Assembly (NCBI GenBank): GCA_949710005.1
Contig: OX453282.1
Coordinates: forward strand, 15,305,509-15,369,508
From: Ricordea florida
Taxonomy: Eukaryota; Cnidaria; Anthozoa; Corallimorpharia; Ricordeidae
Length of the DNA: 64,000 bases
Direction of reading: 5' to 3'
Shown: one piece after another, positions 9,409 to 22,087 of the stretch
Position numbering within the stretch: the first letter of the stretch is position 1
How the letters are laid out: each line of letters opens with the position of its first letter
Notes under the pieces: model-generated
The model's database searches: none
What the model was told of the DNA's origin: nothing
The model's input: the letters and a program-made list of their open reading frames with translations, nothing else
Program-made: the position numbers and the translations under genes

Positions 9409-10799
9409 CTAGTTTGGTTCTACTTGATAACCACCCATCACCCTCCTCATATGAACATAACCTAAAATGGACTTCCAAGCTACAATATCTTCTTGACTTG
9501 ATAAAGTGTACAATCCAGCACGGCGGGACTCTGCAAACCACCTTACATTTGATTTGTGATTTTGTTCATCAGAGGACACAATTCTCGCAAACCAAACCTG
9601 CCCTGCTCGGCCCAAAATCTTCACATGATCATTTTCCTCTGGGTATACAGGAACGGCTACTGCTGTTGGTGGAGGGCCATCAAAGTCGATTGGGAGATAA
9701 AAAGAAGGATTGTCTTTACATGCTGGTTCAGGGTAGAGGATAAACTTTCTCTTTAACTGAGTTGTCATCTGAATACTATCTCTGTGATACTCATGGGGAA
9801 CAAGTTGCACAGTTTCAGTCCAATGATGTTTTATGACTCTGCCATGATTGAAGGCTGGAATGAAATATGTGCCATCAATGAATATAAAGTATTTGTCATG
9901 AAACTCACCAATCAAAATAATTTTGGTAAGTTTCATGTACCATTCTTCCTGAAGAGAAGGCCCACCAGCAACAATGCAACAATCACCAACAGAAAACTTC
10001 ATGATTGTGCCATTTGAATTGACCTTTACTGAATGTTTGGCACATTTAGCCAAATTCGGAACAAGGATGTCTTCTCTGGGGTACAGACGTTGCAGGTGCC
10101 TCTTGATGTCAGACTGTTGGTTGTCTTGTAAAGCTTGCTTTCGCAACTTGCCAAGCAACACTCCATTTTCTGATGCACAACAGATATGTTCATTGTTGCT
10201 CTCTTTGCAGTCAGTAAGCAGAGCTTTGGCTGCCTCAAAGGATGACTCACGAAAATAAACTGCTGATTCCACTTTGTCTATGTCAACAGAGTGAAGTTTC
10301 TTTCCATCCGAATAGCTTGATAGCCTCCCATACTTCAACTCATGTCTACGTATGAAAAGACGGGTGTTTTCTCTCTCGGCAAATGTTTTCTCAATCCCTT
10401 TTGCATTGTGGGTCTGCTGCTTGTGAGTGCGAATTGCTCTCTCAAACACTTCACACGAATAGTTATCTGGGCTGGAATGACGCTTGACATCTTGACTCAA
10501 ATGGGTCGAACACTCCAGATTTTCAGTGCAGATGCCCAAACCGTAATATTCCTCGGCAGCTATGGCATGTGCCCAAGTTAACGAATCCAGATTTTTGATG
10601 TCTTCATCACTCCAGCCCAATGCTTTGGTTGCCTTGTTGTAAAGGAGGCCGACAGTGTTGCATAGCAACATGTGCACATCATATGCTCTTGAAGGAATGG
10701 TTTCGGCCAAGACTTCCCTTGCCACACAACTGTACCTAGATGTGTAAATAAATAAACATTTACTTTAATAAGAATACTGTAACATTAATATAATAAAAA

Positions 10800-10975
10800 T
10801 ATTAAGGCATGATATATCACCCCCCTCCCCCCCTGCGAAATGTGTCAAGCCCGGGCGAGGGCGGGAACTCCTAGGAATTCTTGGCGGGGATGTGCTGTCT
10901 GGTTCTCCAAATCCTGACCTTATTTCAGACCAAAATATGTCCTTTTCCAAACCTGTTTTCACACCTGTCTTCTGT
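10800..10975. repeat. GC-rich dispersed repeat in intron 2
   Basis: A C-rich run and 'aagcccgggcgagggcggg' followed by 'ggcggggatgtgctgtctgg' contrast sharply with the AT-rich intron. It has the look of a high-copy dispersed repeat inserted in the transposase intron; copy number cannot be tested here. Confidence 0.35.
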
Positions 10976-11913
10976 AAGAAGAACTCTTCTTAAAACTGTC
11001 TTCTGTACGTTGAACTCGATTTGCGAAGAGTAATATTGTAGCAACAAGAAAGGAAATTGAATATAAAGCTACCTTGAAATCATTTTGTCCTGAATTTAAT
11101 TTTGAACTGCAACACATATGGAAGAATTTGGCACTTCCACATTGGCCATAATACAATTTTCTTGCCCCAACTCCCTCCAAAAAATTGCACAAGTCTTTTA
11201 TAACCTCTCTTGCATCTGAATTAAGGAGGAAAGTGTATTTATATGCAATCATTGTTATCAGCTTGATTTTCTTCCAATAACTATTTTGTAGTACACTGTA
11301 CCTACTTACTTCAAAAACTCTGCATGTTTCCAGCCCCCAAGTTAATCACTCAGATGCTTCATTTTTGCAACACCACTAGCCCTCTGCTCAGTTGTCCACT
11401 TAACATACTTGAGAGCATCAGAGAAATCACCATGTAGAAGTAACCCCCCAACTGCTGGATCACGGTCATTGACATCCTCATTCATGTTCTCCTCAGCATT
11501 AGCCCACAGTTTGTCCAAAAATTCTCTCCTTAACATGTTGAACACAAGGTGCATTCTGTCAACAGTCATGTCATTAATTGGATCAAATCCATACAGGTGG
11601 TACAGTTCAAATAAACAACTGACACCACTAACCCCAGTTTCAATTTGGATCCTCTTTCTTTGGGTTTTATTTTGGGCTTCATCACACTGTTTGCCATTGT
11701 CCAAGTGATAATTGACACTCCTGAGTTCCTCCCTGTGTCGAAATCTTCTTCTAAAATTCCCATAATAATGATGACGTTTATCTGGAACGTAAGTCCCACA
11801 AACCAAGCAACGCCTGCAACCACGTTTGCCACCTAAAGTAGAAAATAATCCAATAAGTTGTACAATTGATTACCAAGAACTATGCGATAAAACAAATTCA
11901 TTTATTTTTTATA

Positions 11914-12045
11914 ATGATTCAATTTTACCCTTGGTTCAGTAATTTTATTTTCCTCTGTTCTAAACTCATTATGATACAACACTATATCCAAAAACAAAGA
12001 AACTAAAATTTGAACAAAGGATAAAATTTCACCCCAACATATTTC
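11914..12045. repeat. MITE copy 1 (ATCCTTGGTTCA family), degraded
   Basis: Inverted ends 'aattttacccttggttca' (left) and 'tgaacaaaggataaaattt...caacatat' (right) match the terminal repeats of the better preserved copy at 51778-51918. It lies in intron 1 of the EnSpm-like gene. Confidence 0.6.
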
Positions 12046-14099
12046 CTGCAGAGCATGCATTACTCTTAGGTGTGTGAATTTGGGAGACGGCTGAAATGTT
12101 GGCTGCTCTTTTGCACAAGGAATTAAATCTTTCGCAGCACTTTAGAAAACTTTAACAACCATGAAGAAAGAATTCTAAAATAATATTATTTTTAGAGCTT
12201 ACTACATTTTTAAAATGCAAAGCATCTTTTAACACATTACTACTTGTTGATCAAGGAGAATGTTTACTTTACTGGGGAACTTACATACAAAACCATGAAT
12301 ACCTGAAATATTCCTGGAAATGATGTAAATCACATGCGAGTACAGAACACGCAAGCAAGCCGCAAAACCACAACTTAAGTACCATTACTGTTCACGCTTT
12401 AGTTTTCCCATACCTGATTGGCTTTTTCTGTGCAAGACAACAACATCCATAAATATTTCTGGAAGTTTCACAGTAAATAACATTCCAAGAAGAACTTTTA
12501 CATTTGAACCCTTTCCCTCTGGCTCAGTTATATTACATGTTGCTATCAACACCACCACCACCTCCCCCCTCTCCCATGAGAATTTCCATATGCCTCCTGT
12601 CAACAAAAGCTAGGTTTTTTTTTTTCTGGAATAGCCCACAATAGATAAAGGATGCCGGAATATCATAGAAAAGGGTTTTCAAGAAAAAATCCTACCTGAA
12701 CAATACAGTGTAAGTTCTGCATGCGCTTTGATATCTGCTGTTCCACAAAGAACCAAAAATCTTGTTTCATACATGCCTTGTTCAATTGTATCAGTTCCTA
12801 CTTGGAGATTTTCATTGATCCACACTGGTACTCCTAGAATAAAGTACTTTTTTACGTCATCTATAAGTGGTTTAAGAAAGGCATCCATTTTGTGAACAAT
12901 TCCCTCCTCAATGTAGCATGTAGGGACAAAGCTATATACTTGCACAGAATCACCACGTGATCTTTCTTCTTTGCTGATACAAGCACTTGCAATCTGAATA
13001 GTGGCAATGCTTCTTGTCTTTTTAGTGAAAGCATTGAAGCCATCTTTATGGATAATATACGCTTGGTTCAGTGGACAACCTTTCATGGTTTTTGCAGAAA
13101 TTTTAACTTCCTCAAAGCAGTCATTACAAGTGACTGAGAAAGGCTCTCCAATACCCGTGTCATGTGTCTGCATAAAGTGAACAGAAAAAATTCGGCCACA
13201 GTTTGGACAAACTGTAGGAAGTAGAGTCTCTTTGTTACTGTCCCAAAAATAGGAAAGTTCCATAAACCGTGACCCATGCCATATTTCTTTACGCCTCACA
13301 TTTGGTTCATTCAAGTTAAACCATTCTTCTTTGGCTTTCCAATGTTCCATATGACGAAGCAGGAACCTACTATCTATAAATATATCTTCAAAGTTAAAGC
13401 CAAGAACAAAATAATCCACACCATGTTTCCACTCCTTTTCACAGTTCATGCAACACTCTATGTACTCCATTAATGTCACGTGGTCATCACCAAAACAAAT
13501 TTTGTAAAGGCGGGCATCCTGATAACCCAGCCCTTTAAGATACTGGATAACTGTTTTCCAGCTATCGTGTGGGATACGCTCATCTCTGAGAAGTTCATAA
13601 AGGTTACGTAATCCTTCCATTGTTGCTTCTCGAGATGTTCCATTTTCAATTTTGCTCTTCAAATGGCGCAAAAGGAAACCTGTGATATCGTATTCTGGTG
13701 TTTCCGAGTAAGCAGCTTCTGAATCTTGCCGTGAACTAGCGTTCGATTCCTCTAACCGAAACTCATCATCACTGTCAAGGGAGCAATCGGCCAGATTTGC
13801 CTCAGATGTGTCATGTTCCAAGCATCCTTCACTGCTCTGACTTTCTACTTCGGCGTCCTCGAAGCCCGAGCCTTCCTCGAAGCTGGTATGTTCTGTATTA
13901 TCTTCGAAAGAACTATTTAAAACGTTCTGTTGTTCGAAGTGCCGCTGTATAGTTCTTCGATGATACAGAACTCCACCGCGACAATTATCGCAGAAACAGT
14001 ATTTCTTAGAAGCCATTTGACAAAATTCCGCGTCATCGGAAAAGGTAAAAAAATCCTTGAACGTAGTCTCTCGCGCGAAAGTTCTCAGTTTCCCAGCTG

Positions 14100-14520
14100 G
14101 GTGGGGGGGGGGGGGTACTTAACAAAGTTTGATACGGAGAGGCTCCTCTTCGAGGTCCAACCCCTCACCCTTTCATATACCATTTTGAGAAAAAGGTACT
14201 TTCGCATACATACCACTAAAGAAAAGGTACCTTTTTACATACCTACTTAATAACATTATATCCCTTTTCTAAATCCTTGGAATAAGAAAAAAAAGGCAAT
14301 ATACGGGAGAACAGTCGCGAGGTGCGTCTGTCCGAGATACTTTAGTTAAACACCGTTTTTTACCGTTTTACGTAAATGACAGATTTCCCTACCCTTTCAT
14401 ATAGTTAAACTCGTGAAATCCCTACCCTTTTATACACCTGAAACCCGAAAAAGAAACCCCTTTCAAGCAGAGCAGAGCCGTATAGCCCGTTGGGTCATAA
14501 AGAGTACCCCCAGGCCTCCC
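14100..14520. repeat. Dispersed repeat rich in ACCCTTT/AAAGGTAC words
   Basis: Starts with a G13-type run near 14103, then multiple 'ccctacccttt', 'aaaaggtac' and 'cccttttctaaatcc' words and a Pu/Py-skewed tail to 'gtacccccaggcctccccc'. Looks like a high-copy repeat in the gap between two divergent genes. No coding frame. Confidence 0.4.
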
Positions 14521-14529
14521 CCACCGCGG

Positions 14530-14709
14530 GATGTTGTTTTCCCGCCAGATTTCACGTGACGTGAGGGAAACAAAAGAGTGACGCACTAACTATACCAAAA
14601 TGCTCTTCGAGACTGGTGTACTTTTCCCGCTCTTTGTAGTATATTGCGTTCTTCAAAGGTTCTTTTGCTCTTTAGGCTTTGTTTCTCGCACAAAGAAACT
14701 TAATTGCAG
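14530..14709 (+). promoter_or_regulatory. Promoter and untranslated first exon of host gene
   Basis: TTTTCCCGCC (14537; E2F-like), TCACGTGACGTGAG (14552; E-box/CRE-like) and a second TTTTCCCGC near 14623 precede a non-coding stretch ending TTGCAG|GTAGGG at about 14709, a good splice donor. The coding ATG at 14860 follows TTTGCAG|ATCT, so a 5' UTR intron of roughly 145 bases is likely. E2F and E-box sites would fit a growth- or cell-cycle-linked gene; inference only. Confidence 0.4.
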
Positions 14710-14859
14710 GTAGGGGCCCATATTTTATGATTTGAGCATTTATCTCAATATTTGGGCTGCTTTTGAACGTTTTTGCGTCGAATTTGAAGCTTCCTAAAGT
14801 CATGAGAATAGCCTTACATTCATGCGTATAAATAAGCAAGCTTACTTGTTTGCAGATCT

Positions 14860-17800
14860 ATGGACGCGAAAGATTTTTTAAAGCAAAAAGGACTAACTGA
14901 ATTGATCGAAGTTGTCGTCGAAGAAAACAAGGTAACCTTATGTTGTAATCGATAAGCTAAGCGTTTGAGCCATGCGGAGCTCTATCAGATTTAGCCACAG
15001 TTAGTACTGCTCCCTGGCATAGTTAGTAGAGGCGATCAGTTTGAGAGAAACATAAAAAAACCTTTAACACCGTGAACGATGGCTTACAAAACGCAGCAAA
15101 TACAAAAGAAAGCACGGATGGACAAAACTGAAGTAGATTAAAACGGATTAAAATAATAGGTTTGAATACTGTTGAACCTATCAGGTTTTTTTGTAATATG
15201 AAGCGTGTCACAGAGATGTATTTGTGTCATTTTCAAGTAATTTCTTTGCTAATTTTAAGTTCAAAGAAAAAAAAGGCTTGATACATTCTCAAATGGGGGA
15301 TCATGGACCTTGGCCAAAAGAGGGCCAGGCCGAGGGTCATGATTCATCATTGATACGGGTGCACATGTAATTACTACCCTTCTAGGTACAGGGTGCAGAT
15401 GAAATGCACTGACCTGATTTCCAAAATTTGCTTGCAGCAGTAACAAGATCACGTCTTGCAAGAGGAATTTAAAAAACATTGATGGTGTCTTTGTGGAAAC
15501 TGTCTTATGCCATTGTTTTATTGGGCAATTCCAGAAATTATCCATACCCAACCACGGACGGCTTCCAAGTTTTAACCCCCCCCCCTTGCCTTCGGAAATC
15601 CTAAAAGGCGTCCGTGGTATGGTATGGATATTTTCTGGAATCGCCTATTTATAGTGAATGATTTTTGGTTTGTTTTTCTATTCCAGTTTAAAACGTTAGA
15701 TGACTTAAAACTTCTTGCAAACAACCAGAAGTTTCTAAAGTCAATCCAAATACCAGTATGCTGGCAAATAAAGTTTGTGAATGCCGTCAAAGAACTAGAA
15801 AATAGTATGGATGGAAAGTGTGTATGTACTTATTTCTTTTACTCTCAAGACAAAGTTTGAGGAGAGAGCAATTCAGTTGTTAACAGCAGTATATAGTTTT
15901 GCTTTATGCTCTTTAAGACTGTTGTAAACTTTGGCTGAGCTGATGTTAATATTTTAAACCCATAACTTTTCAAAACTCAGCCTCAACACTGTTATGAAAA
16001 GTTGCTGAAAAACTCCATCAAAATGGAGTGGCTTTAACTTTAAACAAACTAATTCCATTTTATGTTTTTACTTGGCAGGGCAAGAAACATGTAACAATTC
16101 TAGTAAAAAAGGTGGTGAAAATACAGAAAAATTAAGTGTCCTTCATGACAATGATGCTGGCAATAACAGCAAAAAAGCCATCTCCGCATCTCAAGAACTT
16201 TCAAAGAAACAGCTGGTGGAACTGGCTAAAAGCGATATGACTGCACAGTCAGTGAACATAAAATACAATGAATTGAACAAATTTATATTAGCTGAGATCA
16301 GGCGTAATGAGCAAAAGGTAAATACATTTAAATGCTTTCCTGAAAATGCTGTTCTTGCCTTTTGTTTTGCTGGTAAATGTTCTCATTCTTAACAAGTGTG
16401 TAGTAAAGCCTTTGAAAGAGATTAACATGCAATGGTTGTGCTCTGAGACAAAGTGTAAGGATCTGAAATGCTCTAAAAAAATGGTGTGAGCGCTTAGTTT
16501 TTCTAGTCAGCCAGAAGGCATAACTCACCAGTGGTGACCAAGCTTTGCTGCAGCACAGCCCTGGCAAGCCCTGGTGAATCGGTTTTTGTTTTTGTTCTTC
16601 AATTAGCATGAACAACAAATCACTATCACCTGGTAAACACTACAGATGTAGCTATATTTTAGTGGTGGAAACTGCATGCTCAATAACAAGGTGCTGAAGG
16701 TGAAAGTAGCATTTAATATGACTTATCATAGACAGACATTATGACCTTTTTATATGAAGTTACTGCACATATTTTCCCTTCTAATAATTATTATTTTAAT
16801 AGTGGAAAGGTGCTGGAGCTCTAAAAAGATGTGATAGCACCAGTGAGGAAGATGCCAAAATTAATATGGAAGTGGCTGATGAGATTGTGGACAATCCTGT
16901 TTTAAACAAGTGGTATGGGACATTTACCATTGGAGAACAGGGTGTGTTCACTATTAACAGAACAAAAGCCAAAATGCTGCTGGGAAGAAAACTATCACAG
17001 CAAAGAAAACCTTCTGCCTACAAGAGAAAGGTAAACATCTTCTACTCAGCTGCATCAAGGCATAATACGAGGCATTTTTTGATGATCCCTAGTTTTATAT
17101 CTCTCGGTTACACTGTAGGCTGATTTTAGCAGGCTGTTCCTTTTTCAGTATGTCCCACTATTTTTTAATCCAAAACATTACTTTCATCACCAAAATGTCT
17201 CTTGAAAACATCTTTGAAAAGAAAATATTTAAGGTAATATGTCAAACATGAGACACAATTTTTGATCACAGATCATTCACTGAGAAGAGAGTTGAAAATA
17301 CAACTTGCAGCAGAGTATTATTTTTGGAAATACAAGTACACTTTAGATTCTGAACCATGCTATACAAATAAGGGAAAGAAAAGGGCTGAGATGTAACTCG
17401 ATAAACACTGGAAACACACAAAGTAAAGTTCTTGAATTTTGGGTAAGCAGAAAATGCTTTGACTTGTATCAGGCAAGGAACTGTGGTTGAAAGAGAGTCT
17501 TTAATGTTGAAACCAAATCAAAATAATATATGCCCCTCTTTTAGGATGTGCTTTTGACACTGAAAGGGGTGATGAATGATCTTTGTGAGCATTTGCGAGC
17601 ACAAGCAGAGATAACAAATTGGCCTTGCGAGCAGTTAAAAAAAATAATAAAAATTTAAGCGACCATTCATCACCCCTACTGAAAATTACAACATTGTTCT
17701 TAAACCAGAAAGATAAAAGTAAATGTCTTGGTTTGAACAGAAGCTGTAAATTACTGAACCACCTTCCTTTGTTTTGTGTGTAACTTGTACAGTAGTACTA

Positions 17801-20800
17801 TGGAACCCAAAGTTGTGTAGTAAAAGGTGTGTAATGTATGTCTCTGAAGCTCCATTTTTCACTGATCAATGTTTGATGGAACTAGTTAAAAAAGATACAA
17901 CAGTATGCTGTATCATGTGGACAGTGTTTGATATAACAAGGTAATGTGATACTTTTCTCTATGTGCAGGCAAATGCTAACTCTGGAGATTCCAGTGCTAC
18001 AAAGGTGATTAAAATATTTCCGGTCTCTAAGTCTCTTAATCCTCTTAAAAAGTGCATATGAACATTGTAAATCATTTTGTGTAATACAGGTGAACTTCTT
18101 TTGATGGCCACCTCTCAACTTAATACAATGCTAAATAATTTGTTTTTCTCCCGGCCAATAGTCATAAAAAATTATTAATGCACTCCTTTATAATAGCGAG
18201 CTCTCTACAACGGCAATTGCCGATGCAATAGGCTACTTTCGATACATTAAAATTCAGCATGATAATGAGTCTTACAGGACACAAACAAAGAAAATGAATT
18301 CCATTTCCTTTGTACCTTTGTTCATTTTTTTTTTGTTTGAGTCCTTGAAGACTCATTATCATGCTGAATTTTAATCTACCAAAAGTGGCCTATTGCATCC
18401 CAACTGCCAAGACAACCTGTCCACAATGGCCTTTTTATAAGTGAGCAAAGTACAAAATTAACATATTCATTGTACATTACTTACCTTCTCTAGAGAAAGT
18501 TTCTATTTTGGTCTATATTGTATTGCTATATTTCAAATGTGATACACCATAACATTATTAAAATAATAAGCATGTTTTATACAGTGGAAGCTCTTGTGAA
18601 AAAAGTGTTGTAACTGGAGCTGGCTGCTTACAAGAATATTATTGTTCTGTTCCACTAGTGGAATAACATCATAATTATATTTTTATTGACATTATACTTG
18701 CACATCATTGTTGAGAACGCATGTTTATTTCTTTAGAGAGCTAAAACAAATGTTGAAGGCAGTGGAGAAGATGTGATTGAGGTAGTGAATTTTCATTCCA
18801 CTTGTAGTTATGAAACCTGTTGTTCAGGACTGTACTCCGGTGGTATGTAGCAATAATTTTTTTGTGCCCTTTGACAACTAGACGATCTTAGCCCTTGATC
18901 AAAACAAATAAGCTGGGCACTCTGCATTTCAAAGGGCTAGAGATTTTTGTCCTCAAACTATTTTATTAGAGCACAGCATTGGTTGTCTGTTATGCAGTCA
19001 AAGTTTATAGTGATTTTAAATAAGGGAACTTCTTTTATTTTACAGAGAGCTGAAGTAACTACATTGGAAAGAAAGATGAAAGATGAAGACTCAGAGTCTG
19101 ACCAAGAGGTAAATTTCCTTTCATCTTGCTGCAGAGGAACTTACTGGTCAATGCTGTATTATGCTAATTTCTAATCCTAGCCTACATGTAGTAATATGCC
19201 TTGCAATGTGATGCTTTGCCATTAGAATTCTGATGCATGTGAGGTCTGGTTTAAACATGTTGTACTATACATGTCCCAAATCTAATGCAGATAAACACAG
19301 TTCCTCAATTAGCACTGAGAGGTAATGAAATGCATCGCCTACTTTTTTCCCTAAACTGAAGTAGTACAGTGGAACCTTGATAAAATGAACCACTATTTGA
19401 CGAAGTCCTCAGTGTAACAAACAATTTTCTTTGCCCCAGTAACATGAAAAAGTAGAAAGAACCTCATTATAGCAAGCATATTAATTATTTTGCCAGTCCC
19501 TTGGCCCCTTGTTATATCGAGGTTCCACTGTACAAGGGAGATTATTATAAAGCTCCTTATTGAAAAAATTGGTCGCTCTATTTTTTATTAGACCCCTTGG
19601 GTACAAGTCAGTAACAATACATTTTGCTCATTAGCATTAGATTCAGCACACATGAACTTTGACATTTTAACTGGTTCATACTTTACAGGCAGAGGGCAAA
19701 ACGAAGAATAAAAGAAATAGTCCTTTATCCCGATACGAGCGGGAAAAATTGAAGCAGGTGGAGGAAAACAACCTGATGTTATTGAGACAAAACATAGTAA
19801 GCTATTACAATAATTATTACTTGTAAATGAACAATTACATACCTCTTCCTAACCTTGTTTTTCTCAGTATTGTTATTTACAGACAAGGTTTTTTCCTGTT
19901 GATTTATGGCCCAAGGGCAATAAATCAACAGGAAAAAACGAGAAATGGTACTTTACAGTACGGACTCCAAAAAACAAGGTCCGTAAGGTATTATGTCTCT
20001 GAATTTTATAGGGCGCACGGGAAGGAAGCTTTAAGATTCATATTCTTTTGTACTGAGAGTTTAAATAATGAATTTCATATAATTAGAACTGCAAGGGGAA
20101 GAATAGCCTGGGACCAGGCTCCTTGATGGGGAAAAAAGGCAAAGAGCAGGGAGAAAAGGAGTGCAAAACTAATTGGCAAGCGAATGAAGCGAGCCAAGCG
20201 GGGGACTAGGGAAAGGGAAAGGACGCCGTCTCTTTCCCTCCCAAGTCACCCGCTCGCTGATTTTTTTTTTTGCGCTTTCCATCCTGTTTCTTGCTTTTTA
20301 TCCCACCAAGGAGCCTGGGCCTAGGCTACGGAAGAAAGTAGATAGATACAACTTATGCAGCAGCAAAAGAAACGTAAAATAAAATTCAAGCTTGTACAGG
20401 ATTCCAATATTTTACCTATGCAATTAGAGTGCTGCACCAGTATCAGTCAATGTACCTGGAAAGATCCTCTTTGCATTTAGAATAATATTAATCTCAACAT
20501 GTCGTCTACATTTGTGTGTAATATGCAATGTTGCCAGCTCAAACAGTTTTTGCAGGAAACAGATCTATTGTTACTGTCAGAAAACCTCAAAATAACAGTG
20601 AATTGTGCTCTGCAGAGGACAAAAGTCCAGCTATACAACAATGATACTTATACTATGTATTGTCCACTAATTAACTGATGGATATACACGTATGTACATT
20701 ACATTCTGACATGCATACCTTTTTTTCTCTTTCAGATTTCTCATACCTTTGCGTCAATAACCGCCTTGTTTTTCCTTAATGCGAAAAAGCTTAGTGATGT

Positions 20801-20981
20801 CACTGTCATGAATGTTAAAAAGGCCCTTACACAATTGGGTGTGACTGTCCCTAAAGGACAGTCATATGGCAAAGAATCATTAGTGATACTCCTAGGTAAA
20901 GAACTTTTTCGCAAGGGTAAAGTCAGGAGAAAGGATGAAACCAAAGTGGTTTCCAAAGATAACCTTGTACTTGCTGAGTAA
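14860..20981 (+). CDS. Host gene with nine coding exons, SAM-like N-terminus, 389 residues
   Basis: Coding exons: 14860-14931, 15687-15819, 16079-16317, 16803-17030, 17969-18004, 18737-18781, 19046-19108, 19689-19796, 20736-20981. All introns are GT-AG; the phases close (only intron 2 is phase 1, others phase 0), giving 390 codons with one terminal TAA. Residues about 1-65 (FLKQKGLTELIEVVVEE, then SIQIPVCWQIKFVNAV) read like a SAM-type helical bundle used for protein-protein contact. The middle is Ser/Lys/Asn-rich with a compact module NKWYGTFTIGEQGVFTINR; small exons 5-7 encode charged linkers; exon 8 is a coiled coil (YEREKLKQVEENNLMLLRQ); the last exon is a basic helical domain ending in a Lys/Arg-rich tail. 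I do not recognise the full architecture; a nuclear scaffold or DNA-binding role is a guess. It is the only gene here with no sign of damage. Confidence 0.7.
15534..15645. repeat. MITE in host-gene intron 1
   Basis: About 39-base inverted ends: 'ggcaattccagaaattatcc' on the left and the inverse of 'ggatattttctggaatcgcc' on the right, continuing through CATACC and CCACGGACG; C-rich centre. Short foldback element. Confidence 0.65.
17564..17677. repeat. Short inverted-repeat element in intron 4
   Basis: AGGGGTGATGAATG near the left end is repeated inverted as CATTCATCACCCCT at the right end. About 114 bases. Confidence 0.5.
18212..18408. repeat. Foldback MITE in intron 5
   Basis: Roughly 60-base inverted ends containing a perfect 25-base core (18249-18273 against 18349-18373, word CAGCATGATAATGAGTC), flanked by GATGCAATAGGC on both arms. 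About 75 bases of unrelated spacer. Confidence 0.75.
19367..19530. repeat. Tigger/pogo-type MITE with TA target duplication, intron 7
   Basis: Starts CAGTGGAACCTTGATA and ends TATCGAGGTTCCACTG, flanked on both sides by TA (19365-19366 and 19531-19532). CAGTGGAACCTCG termini and a TA duplication are characteristic of pogo/Tigger non-autonomous elements. 164 bases. Confidence 0.8.
19889..19938. repeat. Perfect 19-base hairpin in intron 8
   Basis: Arms TTTTTTCCTGTTGATTTAT (19889-19907) and its exact inverse (19920-19938) around a 12-base loop. Immediately downstream a second small inverted pair, ACGGAC and GTCCGT. Probably the core of a very short foldback repeat; no signs of a structural RNA gene. 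Confidence 0.7.
20104..20328. repeat. MITE with TAGCCTGGGACCAGGCTCC ends, intron 8
   Basis: About 28-base inverted ends (left TAGCCTGGGACCAGGCTCC, right inverse TAGCCTAGGCCCAGGCTCC) followed by similar purine-rich subterminal stretches. GGAAGAA occurs on both sides (directly left, one base away on the right), a possible target duplication. Confidence 0.7.
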
Positions 20982-20998
20982 TCCATTTCTTAGGAAGT

Positions 20999-21004
20999 AA
21001 TAAA
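20999..21004 (+). terminator. Poly(A) signal of host gene
   Basis: AATAAA 18 bases after the TAA of the nine-exon gene. Confidence 0.55.
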
Positions 21005-21479
21005 TTATAGTTATATTTTGTACGTGATTTTTTCGAAGAATTAAGTTGACTATAAGGAGGAAACATGAAAAAGAATTGAGGACTCACTGTACACACATAT
21101 GTAGAGTGATTGTACTAAACCCGTGAAACAGTATCAAACAGAAAGTGCCAAATGAGTGTAGTGAACAGAAGAGTTTAATGGAATTATAGTTTTGCAGTGT
21201 GTAGTAATCTGTCTGTTTCACAGGTTATGTAAAATCGCTTTAAAGGTTGCAAAATAACATAATATATGAAAATTTATTTTAATACAATCAGTTTCTATGA
21301 GCATATTATTGGAGTAGGTTTATTATTCGCTATTACTAAACTTAACTGTAGCTTAACGCTTAAACAGGCAGCTGTAGCAACAGTTGAGATTCTATTGAAA
21401 GGACATGTAATATACACATTATTTTTACATGGAGTTATATTTGCAATAAAATTATATACATTTACTGATATATGAACTC

Positions 21480-22085
21480 CGTGGTCATTTTACTAACATT
21501 TTATGCAAAGTTTTGTTTACTTTTTATAGAGATTTTATCAATATTTTACACTGTCCATTTTTTACGCTTCCCATTTTACGTGCTTTATTTACAGAGAAAA
21601 CATTAACATTTTGCTCAGATTTTGTGCAATAAAACATTTACATTTTACAAACATTTCATGTACTTTACCTAACGATTTTGTGGAATTCTTTTGGTATACA
21701 TTTTACAGACATTTCATGCACTTTTCTTTCGCTCACTTTTTACAGAGATAACATGGAGATTTTATACTTACGGGTTTACAGACATTTTTTCTCCTGTAAT
21801 TTTTACAGAGAAAGTAAAGAGATTTTACAGACATTTGTTGTTTTTGGCGTAAAATCACTGTAAATTTTAAAACAAATTTACAGATATTTTAGTAAGATTA
21901 TATACACATTTCATGCAATCATAGTGAAGAAAATGTGTTAAATTTACAGACTTTTTACGGACTTACAAAATCTCTGTGAATGCGCGCATTTATAGAGTTC
22001 GTAATTTACAAAGGAAATCTAGACATTTTACAGAGATTTCACCAACTTTTGTGAACTCTGTAAACAGTTCAAGTTTTCCAGTGAG
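21480..22085. repeat. Keyword repeat built on TTTTACAGA
   Basis: Over about 600 bases, words such as TTTACAGA, TTTTACAGACATTTCATGC and the inverse TCTGTAAA recur every 15-40 bases with little similarity between them. It is bounded on the right by the GA-containing MITE. No gene. Confidence 0.6.
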
Positions 22086-22087
22086 CA

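Larger units (their letters stand above)
9409..14016 (-). pseudogene. EnSpm/CACTA-like transposase, three exons, one in-frame stop
   Basis: Exon 1 14016-12696, exon 2 11832-11310, exon 3 10735-9409; donors GTAGG and GTAAGT, acceptors TTTAG and TCTAG, and the codon phases (1 then 2) agree across both introns, giving about 1056 codons. The N-terminus has a Cys/His cluster (YCFCDNCRGG...RTIQRHF) and an acidic Ser-rich linker; the core has CPNCGRIF and ADIKAHAEL before GGKRGCRRC and RHHYYGNFRRRF, as in Transposase_21 proteins; exon 3 carries a DUF4218-like region (PDNYSCEVFERAIR, HNAKGIEKTFAERE). One TAA in exon 2 (about 11342) precedes LGGWKHAEFLK in the same frame, so the gene is a recent pseudogene or needs readthrough. 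No terminal repeats were located. Confidence 0.75.

Noticed and set aside
10959..11252. A possible extra exon of the EnSpm-like gene
   Set aside because: Exon 2 joins exon 3 in phase without it, and its translation does not fit the family.
19889..19938. Hairpin considered as a microRNA precursor
   Set aside because: Perfect stem of only 19 bases with A/T-run ends and no mature-arm asymmetry; more like a foldback repeat core.
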